Counted from the stretch's first letter, positions 12,926 through 26,332 are shown. The stretch: 64,000 nucleotides of DNA from Auanema rhodensis (GCA_964057225.1 OZ059895.1:5084001-5148000), one strand, 5' to 3'. Notes: generated from the sequence alone by a model not told the origin. Made by a program: numbers and translations.

Positions 12926-13745
12926 ATTTCCTATTAGACAAATTAAATTAAAACTGGGAAAATAACTTACAAAAATAAGCGGTAAACTCGACAATATCAA
13001 AACTATCGAGAATGTTGTATATTCACACAATGGATTTCGGCACGATTTGAATAAAAAACAAATTCATCCTGAATAAAGAAAAAACATATCATAAGAGCTT
13101 TAGGAAAAGATACCAGAAGCGGATGCTACCGTTTCGAAAATAAAAAAATAAAATAATAACTCAAATACGTTTTCACATGTAGGAATATGACATTTTTAAA
13201 AAAGGCAGCAGCTAGAAAACAACGCCAAGTAGTCAAAACGACCAGATAATTCATACATTATATGGAATATATGCTGGATAAACACTGAATACAAGATGCC
13301 CATTGAAACAACTTTAAATAGAAAGGCAGTGAAACTGAAGTGATCGATACAAAAAATCTTGATTTTCCTGAGCCTATAGCAAAGCAGGGAGTATATTATT
13401 AAGTGGTTAAAACGAGATGATAATGTAGTCCGGGATGAAAGAAGGCTCTAAGAGAAAGATCATTGTGAAATATAACAAAATAACAGAAAGGCATGTACAA
13501 ATATGGCACACAAAGAATTAATAGTACCATTGTTTAAAAGTGAGAAAGTAGAACAAAATTGGGATGTACTTGACAGCACCTATATATTATACATTTCCTA
13601 CTTCCTAATAAATAAGCTTCTGTTTGACTGCGTTAAAACAGAGATAAGTTTTGGATTTTGATTTGATAGGTTTGTAGACCAAAATATGATCAACAATATA
13701 CATAGTTGCTACCTGGAGAACAAATGTGCAATAGTAGACTTTACA
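12926..13745. other. spacer between DOT1L and the proline-rich gene
   Basis: AT-rich, no supported gene. It should contain the DOT1L 3' UTR and the upstream region of the proline-rich gene. The 820-base size is long for a simple operon link. Confidence 0.5.
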
Positions 13746-16700
13746 TTAAGCGTCCACTGATGTAGCACCAGTAGATCGTCGTGCAGGTTTTTCACCCATA
13801 GCTACTCCGCGAGCACGGCATTCTTTCTCTCGAACATCATTCTCGACTTTCATCGCCTATAAGAGATATATTTATTATTTAAAAATAAAAAAAATTACCG
13901 CATCTACAATTCTTTGAACTTCCCGTTCCAATTCTTCTGTGTTTTCATCCGTTTTGCCTTTTCTGCCAGGTCCAGGACGGGGACGTGGTCGTCGACGAGT
14001 CGAGCCATTATGGGTCGTGCTCTCTACAGGATCTGTTTCTACATCAAGTCGGGGGCAAGGAATACCAGCCTAAGTCATTTTGTTTAAATTGTTTATTTTT
14101 GACGCTTACTTCAATTGCACATTGTTGTATAAACCAAGCATATTTATCCTTTTCACTTTCTGGACAGTCATCAACCACTGTAAACAACTTTGGTATTGAA
14201 CCAAAACATAAAATAAAATCATACTTGCTAATTTATCAAGAAGAAGTTCGCCAAAAGAGATGCTAGATCTAGTTTTGCCTTCAAGACATGCCACTTCTGC
14301 TTCACGCGTAGATACGTTCTGAGTCAGTTCTTTATGCTGCGCAACAATTCGTTTAGAGCTGAAGGATTTAAAAATCATAATTTTTTTTTCCAAAATTAAA
14401 ACTCACTGATGTAAAAGTTCACTAGGAGTCTCAACATGAGCCATTCCTAATTCTTTCAGTCTGCTTCTGAGCATAGAAACACCCATTGACAGCATGCTTT
14501 CGAGATGTGATTCTTTTTCTCGCACCTTATCCACCAATTCGTGATGCCGCATCTTGAAAATATTCTTCATGAGATATATTATTTCAAATAATTCAAATTA
14601 CCGATTGTATTTGAATTGCTTCCGTTAATAAGCGCTTGTATTCCTCAGTGTTCATTTGCTGCATATAATCCACGTACAGTCTTCGTAATTCAACTAGAAG
14701 AGGAAACCATAACTCTGTTATAAGAAAATAACATACTCAGCATCTCATCAAGAGGGTGTTCTGGATCTAAGATTACAGCCCCAGCGGGTAGCGAAGGACC
14801 AGGTGTCACATCGGGTAATGCAGGAGAATCGGGGGGAGCAGTGATAGAAACTTTAACTAAGCCAGCTGTAAAAAGTAATACGTTATTATTCACGTAATGA
14901 ATGAATACCTTCTCCTTCCGATTTTATGGGCTTTTGATTCACAATTTGAGCATGCATAACATCCATACCGACCTGAGCATCTTCAGAAAGACGTGACTTT
15001 ACAGGCTAAAACAAAAACTAAAAACAACAAAAAAAGAAATCTATTACCTTTACTTTTCCTGCGCTCTTCTTCGCAGGAAGTTTGGGAGGCTTTACAATTG
15101 GCAAGTTCTTTTTTTGTTTCTTTGCACCCGGAGGAATATATTCACGATCAGCTTCATTCCATCTAGGACTAGTTGAAGTAGGACTAACTTTTCTCTTTTT
15201 TCGGTCCAAATCATTAACATATTCCTTCCATTTATGACGAGTAGTTGGACCATACCTAGAGAAAGCTTCTTTGTAAAGCAGTTAGCATTATTAAACATAC
15301 GCGCTCTCGTCATCGTAATCGTTTTCAGCTTCAGCAGCTATTTTTTGATCTATCTAAAAATATAAGTCAAATGTACGGATCGAAAAAGCAAGCGTACCAC
15401 CATCTGACTACCTTCCCGACTGCTATGGCTTGATTTGCTGGACATCGAAGCTCGTCGACTATGCTCATTAGAATGAGAGTTCGACTTCGCTCTTTCATAA
15501 AAGTAGGCCTCCAGCTAAAAGCGATTGGATAATATTGAACTAGCAAACTAATTAATCACCTTAGCACGATTTACGGTATGTAGGAAGTAGGGAACATGCT
15601 TGTCCGTCCAAGATGTAGGACATTGTACAGTTTCTAATTCCCTAACGTCAAGAATAGCCTCAACATCTAAATCAGTAATCAACATATATAATAGTTATTG
15701 AAATCATAGTCAAACCACTTAGCAATCTATCATTAATTTCTTTTGTTCCAGTAGCATAGGCTTTCGTAGAAATAATACGTGTTCCATCTTTCATCTCAGC
15801 TAATAATTCTCTCTTAATCCTCTGTTCCAAATCGGGATTGAAAGCATAATTATTAATAAACACTATAGTAGCTTCCTTAAAATTTAAATATTTTCTTTAG
15901 ATAGATTTCTCATACTTTAGTAATGAGATCACGGTACTGTGAATCTAAGAAATCGCCGGTGATTAAATCAAACTGACGGTATTTTTTCTTATACCATCCC
16001 ATCCATCTATGAAATATTATTAGCATTTTATATTTATAACAACAATACCTCTTATATTCACTTTTCATTTTTTGAGCATATCCTGCTGGTACAGTAGCTT
16101 TCTCTATGCCAACAGCTTTGCGAACCTAAAAAGATGAATTAAAAAATTAACGATTTACAGCAACAGACCCGAGTGCCACCAGCTACATACAGCACAAGAT
16201 GACCTACACCCGATCCTAAATCGACAAAAACATCAGATTCTTTGAATTTCAATTGCTCAATAATCTTTTGCATTTGCTCATAGCGTGTCTCTCCGTAAAC
16301 CTGAAGAAAATATTTTAATCAATACTGGTTGTGGAGATATACCTCGGAACTAAAAGGTGCGTAATGGCTGTTTAAACTTTTTACACTTGAAACGGCACTG
16401 AAAATGAATACAAACCGTTAATAAATTTCAAAAAAAGTCCAACCTATTGAAGACAGTACTGCATATATTTGTTAAAAGGGGAACATCAACAACATCCTGG
16501 CTCCAGGAAGGGGCTTCTGGATTCGTGGCTCCTTTCCACTTAAAATGTGAAGTAAAGTGATACGAAATGTATAGTATGATATTTATACCAATTTGGACAT
16601 TGTAGCCGCAGCAGCATTAAACGTATCCAGAATATCTTTAACCTCTTCATAACTTTCCCTATTAACTTTTTCAAGACGTTGTTGGGAGGACACAAAGGCC

Positions 16701-17020
16701 ATTTTTACATTAGAAAATTTTTCCATACATTGACTAAACAAATCAAACTACTATGAAAAGTGATTAAAACGCTTACTGAATAATATCAAAAACAATGTTT
16801 ACTGTGTCAGCATTAGAACCATCAACTTTCCAAGAAAAATATAAAGCCTCTCCTCCAACAACACTGGTCTAGAGAATACAATTTAAAAATTTATATAAAT
16901 ACAAAAGTTGAAGAATATTAATATAAAAGAACCAACCAATTTAAGTTTTTCTTCCCCTGTGGCCAACGATGCTCCACTTGATGGATTCGATGGGGTTCGA
17001 GCAGGCTCTGCTGGTTCCAT
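13746..17020 (-). CDS. DOT1L: histone H3-K79 methyltransferase DOT1L
   Basis: Uses S-adenosylmethionine to methylate lysine 79 of histone H3 in nucleosomes, a mark of transcribed chromatin. About 21 small exons give roughly 785 residues. The DOT1 catalytic domain covers about residues 30-350. SAM motif I reads VFVDLGSGVGHLVL (about residue 180), followed by VGIEKATVPAGYA, GDFL, the VFINNYAF active-site segment and GTRIIST; human DOT1L has VDLGSGVGQ, FVNNFAF and GRIVSS at the same places. After the domain come a Ser-rich stretch, a basic region (KKRKV, KKQKK) likely to bind nucleosomes or act as a nuclear signal, and a long charged helical region likely to form coiled coils, where animal DOT1L binds AF10-type partners (ZFP-1 in C. 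elegans). The start MEPAEPARTPSN is the only in-frame ATG of the first exon. Exon joins are by eye. Confidence 0.92.
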
Positions 17021-17298
17021 ACCTTAATGAATATAGTTAAATTTAATTTGTTTATTCAATAACGCAAAAGTCAATATAAAACTATTATGTAGAAAATATT
17101 AATAAATTGTAACAAAAATAACAAATGTAAATTGATTATTATAAAGCAAGCGTAAGAGGACCTTAATAGAAATTTCATTCCGTTTGGGCCCCTTAGCACA
17201 CAAAATCTTAATGGTTATTTTACAGCTAAAATAAGATAAAGAAGTTTAAGTTTAATAGTATGAAGTTCAGATGTTATATTTTATAGAACAAAATGTGT

Positions 17299-17605
17299 TT
17301 AAAATGCAATGAAATCGGTAGAAGACGCTTCTTCATCTGAAAAGCTCATACTAGAAAAATCAATTAAGAAATGAGTAAATCCGTAGTATTTGAGATTTCA
17401 ATTTCAATAATGAATATTTTAAAATATAATATTCTGAATATTCCTTAAAACCAGATAAATATCTTTTTATCAGGGTTAATACTTCTTCGCATCCTTAATG
17501 CAGGATACGAGAATTCAACCCTTGTGCTGCTGGCATCAATCCAATTGCACGCGACGCGGCCGCTCGCGGTGGGAGCAGAGCGAATGAGATGCCATTTAGG
17601 TTCAT
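17299..17605 (-). CDS. possible small protein gene, 45 residues, two exons
   Basis: A GC-rich patch in very AT-rich DNA. On the minus strand an acceptor (CCCATAG) lies seven bases before an ATG at 17605-17603. Exon 17520-17605 reads MNLNGISFALLPPRAAASRA and on through GLMPAAQ, then joins in frame (split Gly codon) across a 169-base intron to exon 17299-17350, which encodes an acidic tail (SFSDEEASSTDFIAF) and a stop. The frame match across the intron, the GC content and the acidic, phosphorylatable-looking tail support coding. The donor (GTTGAA) is weak, there is no recognised homologue, and other frames are also open. Treat it as a hypothesis. It lies upstream of DOT1L on the same strand (about 280 bases). 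Confidence 0.35.
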
Positions 17606-18589
17606 AAGGATGCTATGGGATATTTGGGATAAATTGTGAAAAAAGAGAATCATACAAAAAAGAAGGATATAGTAGCTTTTTCAGTTATCCAAATATTCTA
17701 AGAAGTAGGCTGTTGAGGTGGCCATCAAAAATTTTCAAATTTGGGTTTCCAAATCTCATAAGCCTAATATTTGTTATAAAGTTTAATAAAAAACTAATTT
17801 GTACTATCTCAAAGCAGAATGAATTGTATCATATTAAAGTTTAGTTTTAAGAAGACGTAGAAATTGACTAATAATAGGTTTTTCTCCTGTTGAACTTTTT
17901 TGATTATTAAATTATTTGACAACAATGCGCTATTTATAGTTCGCTTAAAAAAACTGATCTTGGAAGCAAGGTGGCGTGAAAAAAAGTTATGTTCAGAGAA
18001 TTTCCTATTAGAGTTACTTCACTTCAACTCTCGCTTTCCATCTATGTCTCTAGTATACCTAACGCTGTTTCCTGCTAATTGGGTATAGCACAGCTGTCAA
18101 TCATCTATACTTTAGCCAAGAGGAGAATGAAAGTGATAGAGTATGAGGACATTTCTCCAATTACGTAGCTTAGCTTTAGTGTCCATTGAGTTTTCTCCCT
18201 TTTCTTCAACGTTTCTAGTGGTTCAGACTATCTCTGGATATTTTGCCTTTCATTTCTTGATGGTCTCCTTCCCCATTACTTGACTCTCCTTCCTCCTTCC
18301 GTGAATATATATATATGTATATATTTTGCCTACGAATTATCCACCTAAAAAGGCTCTACCTTTTTTTTTCTCTAAATTCTACTGCTGATTCAGTTTTCAA
18401 TGCAAAGGAACATATTATTTTGATTCTATACAAATATCTGTCTGGTTCTGTACTTTGTTGCTCTTCATTATTTCTCTTAGATTTTTCACTTTTGATTTCC
18501 AAAAGCTTTAAGTGATGACCATAATCATCTAAATTCATGTCAGCCTTTTAAATATATAATTGAGTTATTGTTAGAAATGTTTTCATGTG

Positions 18590-18665
18590 AGAAGATTGGC
18601 GTAGAGGTTGCGGGTTAAATTATGATTGAACGTCGTGGGTTCAATTCTCAGCTATGACGAAAGAA
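18590..18665 (+). pseudogene. degenerate tRNA-like element (tRNA pseudogene or SINE head)
   Basis: TGGCGTAGAGG at 18597-18607 fits the pol III A-box consensus TRGYNNARNNG. GGTTCAATTCT at 18638-18648 is close to the B-box GGTTCGANTCC. Their spacing of about 41 bases is right for a tRNA gene. The seven-base acceptor stem that should flank them does not pair, so a working tRNA is unlikely. The following 70 bases are also unusually GC-rich. No second copy was noticed in this window. Confidence 0.45.
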
Positions 18666-21600
18666 CTTATCTGCTCTAATGAGACCGAATCATCGTGTGG
18701 AGCGTTCGCACCCGAGCTGCTTATATTTTTATATATTCACCTGAAACCACTTAAGCAATGCTATCATTTTATGAATGATTTTTTTGCTAAATGAATAAAT
18801 ACTCCCGGTTTCTGCAAGCGGTGTGACTCTTGTTAAATTTGTTTGGATAATTTAAATGAATTTCAAATAAGGAAAATCGAATAAGTAGAAATTCGCTTCA
18901 AAACTGTCATATATATGTACATATATAATTATTATATAATCACAAAATGCAGAAGATCGTTTTGAATTATACTGGTTTGTGCTGCAGATTTCAAGCTGAA
19001 AATATTTTGACGGAATTGAACACAAAAAAATTATAATTTACCATGTGCGGCTCTAGTTTTTGAATATTTTATTCCATTTTCTTGTTTTGACCACTTGGTA
19101 TCAGTTTACGCATTTCGTTCTGACTAGTTTACTTCGTTTCACTGGGAATATAACTTCTTTTTCTGCTATGAGAGCTTATATGTGACATTTCATGATCCTA
19201 CAGAGTGTCTAATCTAATAAATGCATATTCCTTGACTTTTGTAATATCTCTATATTCTTATTCTTCTTCTTTTTGTGGAATTTTTGCAATGAATACTTTT
19301 TGTGAAAATGAATGAAAATTGAATGATTTGATGCAGAAAATAAATTGTTTAGGAGATTCCTCATCTGTACTCTTCTTGTCAACAATTGAAGCTTCACATT
19401 CTCGCACTCATAGTCAACAACCGTTCTGTTTTTGGTTTTATTATGCTTATTTATTTGTTGTCCACCGAATAGATGGATGGACACTCTCTGCCATCTTGAA
19501 CCTTAGCTCTTTCTCATCATCCATTCTCTCTCGGCTATTTAATCTCGTCTTTCTCATACTTTCTCTATTTGGTTTCTGCATATAGCTCTTCCTATCTCGC
19601 CGTTCAAAAAATCCTAACTTGGCTTTAGCTATCAGCGTATTGGTTTCAGGTAGTCTAAGAAAGAATATATCAAGCTCGTTTAATATATGCATATATTATA
19701 TATATACAACATGCACACTTATATATATTATGTGGTTAAATTGTTTCGTAGCCCTCCATTAATTTTACAAAAAAGTTATGCTAATTTTTCATTAGATATA
19801 TGAAAAAATTTTTCAATATATATATGTGCAACTTAAGTTTGATTAAATGTTTTATTCTGATGCATTTATTGTCATTATATTTTAATATAATCTCCAATCT
19901 ATATACCAAGAAATAAATAAATTTATAATTATGTATGTATTTATTTGTATTACTCGCTACTTTTATATTTGCTCGATCTATCATTGAAGTTGATGTATAA
20001 AAATGTGTAATTATTAGTAAAAACATATAGTATGGGCTCGCAAATAATTTGTACATGTATGGTAAAAGAAACTTCATATATTTTGATATATTGTAAATCA
20101 TATATATATATATGTATATATATGTATGATCGATAGATCTTTTTTTAAAAAATTTATATCTAAAACTATCCAGAATCTATTGTAAAAGCAGTTGCTTCGA
20201 TTCGATATCAGTCTCCTGCTGCTTATAGTTCACTTCAACTCTAGTTTGTTTTCCATATGCACTCGAAGATCCTTTCGTTCGTATCGCCGCCAATTCCAAA
20301 ATCCTTTTCATTTCACATGAAATAACTTACATTTTAACTAATACATAATATCATCTTCAAATTCATTTTTTCAAGTATGAAAACAGAAAAAAAATTAAAT
20401 TTCTCATAGCTTGAGACCAATTATTTTTCTTATTTTTTGACTTTTCGAGCTTTTCTTTTAGATATCTATTTTTACTATTTATACTATTTTTAAAAATTCA
20501 AATGTAACTATAATAATAGTGGAAAATGTGTGTAAATTAAATGTACACACAATTCAAATCAAGCTTAAGACTTTTATTGAAAAAGCAATTGTTTTTTTTT
20601 TAAATTCTTCTTTTTCTATCGCTCTTTAAGTTATGTGATTGTATTATTAAATGTTCAATAAGGCACAACACTTAACTATTCTTTCCTAGCGTCTGCCAAA
20701 CTTTTTTTTTTCTAAATAAATTTTATATACGTATTTAAATAAATATATTTTTTAAAATTTATTTAAACATTAAAAAAATTTAAATTAAATTTTAGTTTAG
20801 TACTTGTTGCTTGTTCAATTAGTTATTCACATATAGCACAAAATTCACTTATTCATTCTTTAAAGTACAGTATACTAATTACATATGACTAGATAAGTCT
20901 GCGTATGTATTTTGTTCATCAGAAAAAGTGCATCCAATTTCTTTTTTATTTTCATTTTTTTGGTTATTTATTCCCGTTTGATACCCCTATTTGTCAGTTT
21001 TTTTGCATATATTATTGCTTCACCTTATAGTACTTCATGCTCCTCCCGATTTAATAGTATAGTAGCTTACGTCACATCCTTATATCATTCACTCTTTTCT
21101 CTATTTTTTTGCTCATTTAGACATTTCACGGGATTTTTAACATGTTCATGTCGTACTATATGAATAAGCAAACATAACTTTCTCAAAGTATGCAGTCATC
21201 CGTATGGAAATGGTGATCAAACTTCTTTCAGTTATAGAACTTGTTATTCATATTGAAGCATTATTTCAAGATGAAAGTATTCGTTCGACATATGTAGTTA
21301 AATAGAGTGAGATTAATATTCTAGCATACATCGTTAAGATATGAGAGGTTTCAATGTATGTAATTGTTTGATTAATAGTTGACAATTCTTGTCTATTTAT
21401 ATACTTATTTATCTTATTTCTCAAGTATTTAACGATTGTTTTTACATCAGAGAGCAATTAACTGCTCTGATTCGTTTCCTTCATCGTTGTCGTTGACTTC
21501 AGCATAAGTAGCGTGGTATATAGCCATAAATGACTAATGAACAAGCTCATTTCTATAACATATATGACAAAAAATAATCTTATCTTGTTATTTAACAGAT

Positions 21601-22788
21601 GATGATTTATTTCAGATAAAAATAGAAACCAACGATTGAATTTGAATGAATGACGCACGTTTGAGAGTAGAACAAGACTTGAAAGAAGCAAAAAAAACTT
21701 GTAAATTCAGTTATCTATTGAGTGAGGTTATATGATTAAGCCTTGGAAAACATCAATGTTACCATGTGGTGATGCACATGAGATTTCGAACAACTTTCAG
21801 GTTATAGGCAAAGCGTTGTCTTTTTCGTTACTCTATTTCAGAAACATATCTTATAATTCTCTATAACTTCCTCTTCTTTTCGTCTATTTTTTAACTTTTT
21901 TTCTTGTTTCTTTTCTTTCATCTGAGCGCATCATCTTATTTATATTATTTTTCTTTATCCTAATCGAGACAGATCAACATAGATAGATAGAAAGATATTC
22001 TTGTTGGGATGTGCCTGTGTATGTATTTGTGTGCCTGCTCTTTGCTTATTTTCAGCTTCATTGTGTTCAACTCGAATGTTCCTCAATATTCTGTTTTGAC
22101 ATTTCTCTTTTTATTCATTTTGTATCTTAATTTGGTTGAGCAAAAAGCACACATATATATATATGAAGCCATAGATCACATTACTAATATAAAAGGCGTA
22201 GTAGTTTAGTAATTTGTGCTCATGTTATATGTGAATACTTAGCGCCTCTCTATCTGTTTCGCTCTTCTACTTATCCCTTTTCTCTGTCTCCTTGAACTAA
22301 TTGAATTTGTCATCTCATTTGTTACAATTGCTAGATTGTAGTTAGAGTCCTCATCTCGATTTTACCTCAAATACATTTTCATGCAGCTAATGAGGAAGAA
22401 GAAAATTTTTCGATTTCCAAGATGAATCAATTAGAAATATGCAATCATAATGACATAATTAACTAAATTATTGAGGAACATAATTAACAAATTGGTTCTC
22501 TTAGAAAAGAATATTTTGTTCTTTTAGCAAAAAAAACATTCGAAAATTGTGAATTGCTTTAACAATCAAAATACCCTTCTCAAATCCATTTCAAAGAAAA
22601 AGACTGAGCTATATTGCCCTTTTTTCGAATTAAATCGTTTCAACAGAATAAAAAATTTTATGATCTTAAAATCGCAGATAAGACAGCATGAATCTTTCAT
22701 GTAGAATATCGGATGTTAAAGCTTCTCAGTTCAAACAGACAGAATTTTGAAAGATGATTCAGCTCCTTCACCACAGCATCTGCTCAAC

Positions 22789-22819
22789 CCGTTCACTGTT
22801 CGGGGGTAACGGTGAACGG
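22789..22819. other. GC-rich inverted repeat (hairpin)
   Basis: CCGTTCAC at 22789-22796 and GTGAACGG at 22812-22819 are perfect 8-base arms around a 15-base loop. The setting is AT-rich and about 450 bases upstream of the PDZ gene start. It could be a regulatory palindrome or part of an unrecognised exon. Confidence 0.5.
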
Positions 22820-23267
22820 ACGGAGCTTCAAAATTAATTCAATTCTTTCAATAATAAGTTTTTTATAACATAAAAAAGAAATTTGAAAAGATACAGTGAA
22901 TATCTAATTATATTCTCACATTTGTTTGTTTTCTGTTTTTTTCCTAATAATTTTTTGTTTTCTTCTCAAATGACCTAGTTAGTTAATGAACATGTTATTG
23001 TTCTTGCCAAGCTGATTCAATTCAAATTGTTTTTTGTTTCTACCAGAAAATCTTCAAACCCAAGCATTTTAGAATAGTTCCCCATTTCTTAATTTTTTTG
23101 TTTCTCATGTTCCTATAATATATTAAAAATTAACTTCTATACCATATCATACAAATTCATTTCTTGTTAATACAACTAAATTTATAATTTCTTTTACTGT
23201 AATATGTTCGTTTGATTTATTTCTGAATGAGTTTACATAAATTTGTGGAATTCGGTGTATGTTTCAG

Positions 23268-26200
23268 ATGTTAGTGTCACTTTCTGATGATGTCATGATG
23301 TCGGAGCAATATGATCTACATCATGTAAGATAGTTACTTATTGATCTTAACTGCAGCGAGAATATAAATGAATAAGAAATGTAAAAAAATGTGTACAAAG
23401 ATATCTCGTATCTTTTTCATTTCAACAAGAAACTTTTTCTATTCTCCATTCCGTTAAATGCCACAATTTGCAAAATTTGCTTCGAATAAAAATTCACATC
23501 AAATGGCACTTTTGCGTGTATAAAGTTGAAAATTGTAGAAATCTATTTACATATTAAGTTTAAATGTTTGCAAACATTTAATAAATTCTATTATTTCAAA
23601 ACAATTTTTTTCAGGATATAGCTCATTTACATCCATCAACTCATTATAGCTCTGGACAAGAAATTGAGGTGTTCTATTAGCTTATCATCTATGTTTTACC
23701 CCAAATTTGAATTCATTAAATGCATTTTTTTGTCTTAAAGCTCAGTGATCAACGGTTTATTTAGATAACACTGGATTCTAAAATAGCTTCCAGTATTCGA
23801 ATTATTGGAAATAGGTCTCGAGGCATTTTCATAGACTATATTAGTGAAGATATACAGGTATTATTATGTTATTATATATAGCTTTTCTAATATTTATTTC
23901 GTTAATTCAGATGTAATATAATATTTTTAGGATAAATGCTGCCTACAATCTGGAGATCAAATTAAGTATTGCAATGATAAAAAATTTGTGGGATTAACAA
24001 CAGAACAGGTAAGTAATACTATTACCACATGTATTTTTAAAAACTTGAAACAACCTAAAATACATGTATGTAGTTAATATTGTTTTTTTGTCTTATAATT
24101 TGTATGTTCAACGTATAAAAAAGACGAACAATGAAAAATCAGATTGTTTTTCATATAATTTGCTTGTGAACAGAAAACTGTGTACGTCACTTTGAAACCA
24201 AATCTTATTTTTGTTTTAATAACAATGAAGATAATACTTGTGGCACCTCTTCTCCCCTATATTTTAATAAGAGCCATTATTATTAATTCTATTTTGGAAT
24301 AGACCTTTTAAAATTTTTGTTTTTCTTCTGATCATTTTCAATAATTTTATATTATATGTATATAAATATAAAAATATATATATATATTGTTTGGCATTCC
24401 TTGTAATTTCTTAAATTTCTGAAATTCAATGCTGCAATAATGCTGAGAAAAAAAAGTAATAACATAAGAAAATTAGTTTTATGTTTAATGGGTTGAGATG
24501 ATATATAATCAGTGTAGGATACTCATGTATTAGATATGTATATATAAAGACAGATAAGACTTATTTAAATAATATTTACTTGAAAAATATACCAAATAGC
24601 TATGTAAAATCATATATAGTACATAATAATATAAATATTGGCATTGGTGTATGCGTAATTTTTAGTTTTTTTTCTTCTTGAGATTATAAATATTTAAAAC
24701 ATTCAATACTTTTCAGGCAGCATCAATTCTACGTTACTCATTGAACCATTGTTGTTCTTTACGACTTTTGATTATCCGCCATGAAAAAGCAGCTGAAATG
24801 ATGCTTTACAGACGAAGTCTAGTGTCTGTTGCCCAGGAACAAGAAGAACAGTGGAGAATAGTATGTTGAATTCAAAAAACAATAGCTAAATAACTCTGGA
24901 AGGAAAAGGAAGAAATTCGAAAGATAGGAAAATAAGGCTTAGAGAAAGAAGAAAGTTAAAGACGCAAAGTATACGAAAAAGAAAATGATTTAACTTAAAT
25001 AAAATAACATGCTTAATTTGATAAAAAAAAATTGTTAAAACAAGAAAATTAATGTTTATAAGTGAAAAGCGAAGGGTTTACTTGAAACATTTTCTAAAGA
25101 GGAATTAAAGAGAAAAATATTCAAATTCAAAATGAAGGTGTTCAGTAAGAGAAATACTAGAAAGACTTTATACATTCATACATAAATATATGTACGAATA
25201 TAAAAATATGTGGACACAAAAGAATTATCTATGTATTTTTTCTTTTTTTCTTTAGGCAAACAGCAACTCGCATCTTCATACAACTGCTTCAATGACCACG
25301 TCAAAATCACTTCCAGCTTTCAATAGGTCCACATACGTTTTTTTTATTCTTGCTAGTTACTTTGGTTTACTTGTGTAGTAAAACTATATAAGATTAATTA
25401 ACTTTCATATTTCTAATTTAAAAGCTTTTGTTTGGATTTTTATACTTAAAATATAACAAATTAACAAAAATAATATATATTACAACTTCTTGTTTCTCTT
25501 CTTCTCGTCTTTGACGTCACAATAATTAGGCTTTCTCTACTTAACTCTAATGCTATCTGATAATTTCTGTTCACAAAATAGAGAAGACGTGAAAAGAGGA
25601 GAAATATTGATGATGTAGCGATTATCATAATTTTTAGATATATTAGTTAAAGAATAAGTTTTATTCTTTGTCTAACTACGTGTTGTTTTTTCTTGTTCAA
25701 GTTAGTTTCTTGTAGCTGGAGTAACTGTCGAAAGCGCGTCTATCATGTGGCTCCTTCAACATCGAGTGCTATGCTGAAAACGTTTGAAATGGTTAGATAT
25801 AGAGTTTTCAAATATACTAACAATAGCTTATTAAACAATTATTTGGGAACTAATAGCTTAATTAACATTTAGCTTCATGTTTCCTTCATTCATTATATAC
25901 ATACATATATATCTCAGTAATTAATATAATTTTCTTCGTTTAGGATGAAGATATAGAACCGTTGACAGAATCTGCTGCTAAAACAAGAAAAGCTTTTAGA
26001 ATATCAAAGTAAGCGAATGAGATATCAAATTGGATTACTCAATTTGTTTTTTTTAGGTCTATTCAAACATTTGACACTTCTGAAATACGAGAGAAGGTAG
26101 TGTGCCCAGTTTGCAACAAAGAAACTCGCTTAGTAAGTGGAATTTCTTATCTTTTCCAAAATTTTATAAGGTTTTGATAAATTTCTTTTAGAAATTTCTT

Positions 26201-26296
26201 CATGTGTGGACTCATAGCTGGATGAGTTCAGCTAGACGCTTTCTTCCCTATTCAAAATCTGAAAGCGCTATTAACACACAATACACTTTACTATAA
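23268..26296 (+). CDS. PDZ-domain protein with C-terminal CxxC motif
   Basis: Ten exons (23268-23324, 23615-23668, 23765-23857, 23931-24008, 24717-24860, 25256-25326, 25716-25791, 25944-26008, 26057-26132, 26192-26296) join in frame to 272 residues. Residues about 37-115 form a PDZ-like fold: ITLDSKIASSIRIIG, then RSRGIFIDYISEDIQ, LQSGDQI, VGLTTEQAASILR and LRLLIIRH as the last strand. PDZ domains bind C-terminal peptides and organise membrane-associated complexes. The tail is Ser-rich and carries CPVCNKE, half of a possible zinc site, followed by HVWTHSW. I cannot place the subfamily. The ATG follows directly on an acceptor (GTTTCAG), so it may be a trans-spliced start, or the exon may be internal with more exons upstream. 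Confidence 0.75.
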
Positions 26297-26332
26297 TTTT
26301 TCTGAAGAATCTCATAAAATCAAATTTTATTC

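Larger units (their letters stand above)
17606..23267. other. long AT-rich intergenic region
   Basis: More than 5 kb without a supported protein gene. It contains pyrimidine-rich stretches (18.2-18.3 kb), a tRNA-like element near 18.6 kb, TA-rich simple sequence (18.9, 19.7 and 20.1 kb) and a GC-rich hairpin near 22.8 kb. Open frames here are short, hydrophobic or low-complexity. It is presumably the upstream region of the PDZ gene, and could hide upstream exons of that gene. Confidence 0.45.

Noticed and set aside
17520-17605. Vector or adaptor contamination suggested by GCGGCCGC and CAATTG sites
   Set aside because: The sites lie within a frame with flanking splice signals and continue smoothly into AT-rich genomic sequence; no known vector sequence was recognised, but this was not searched.
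18590-18665. Functional tRNA gene
   Set aside because: A and B boxes are present, but the acceptor stem does not pair and the T-stem has mismatches.
22727-22806. Possible exon with frame QTDRILKDDSAPSPQHL upstream of the PDZ gene
   Set aside because: It has an acceptor and a GTAACG donor, but joining it to the exon at 23268 gives an immediate stop, and no linking exon was found.
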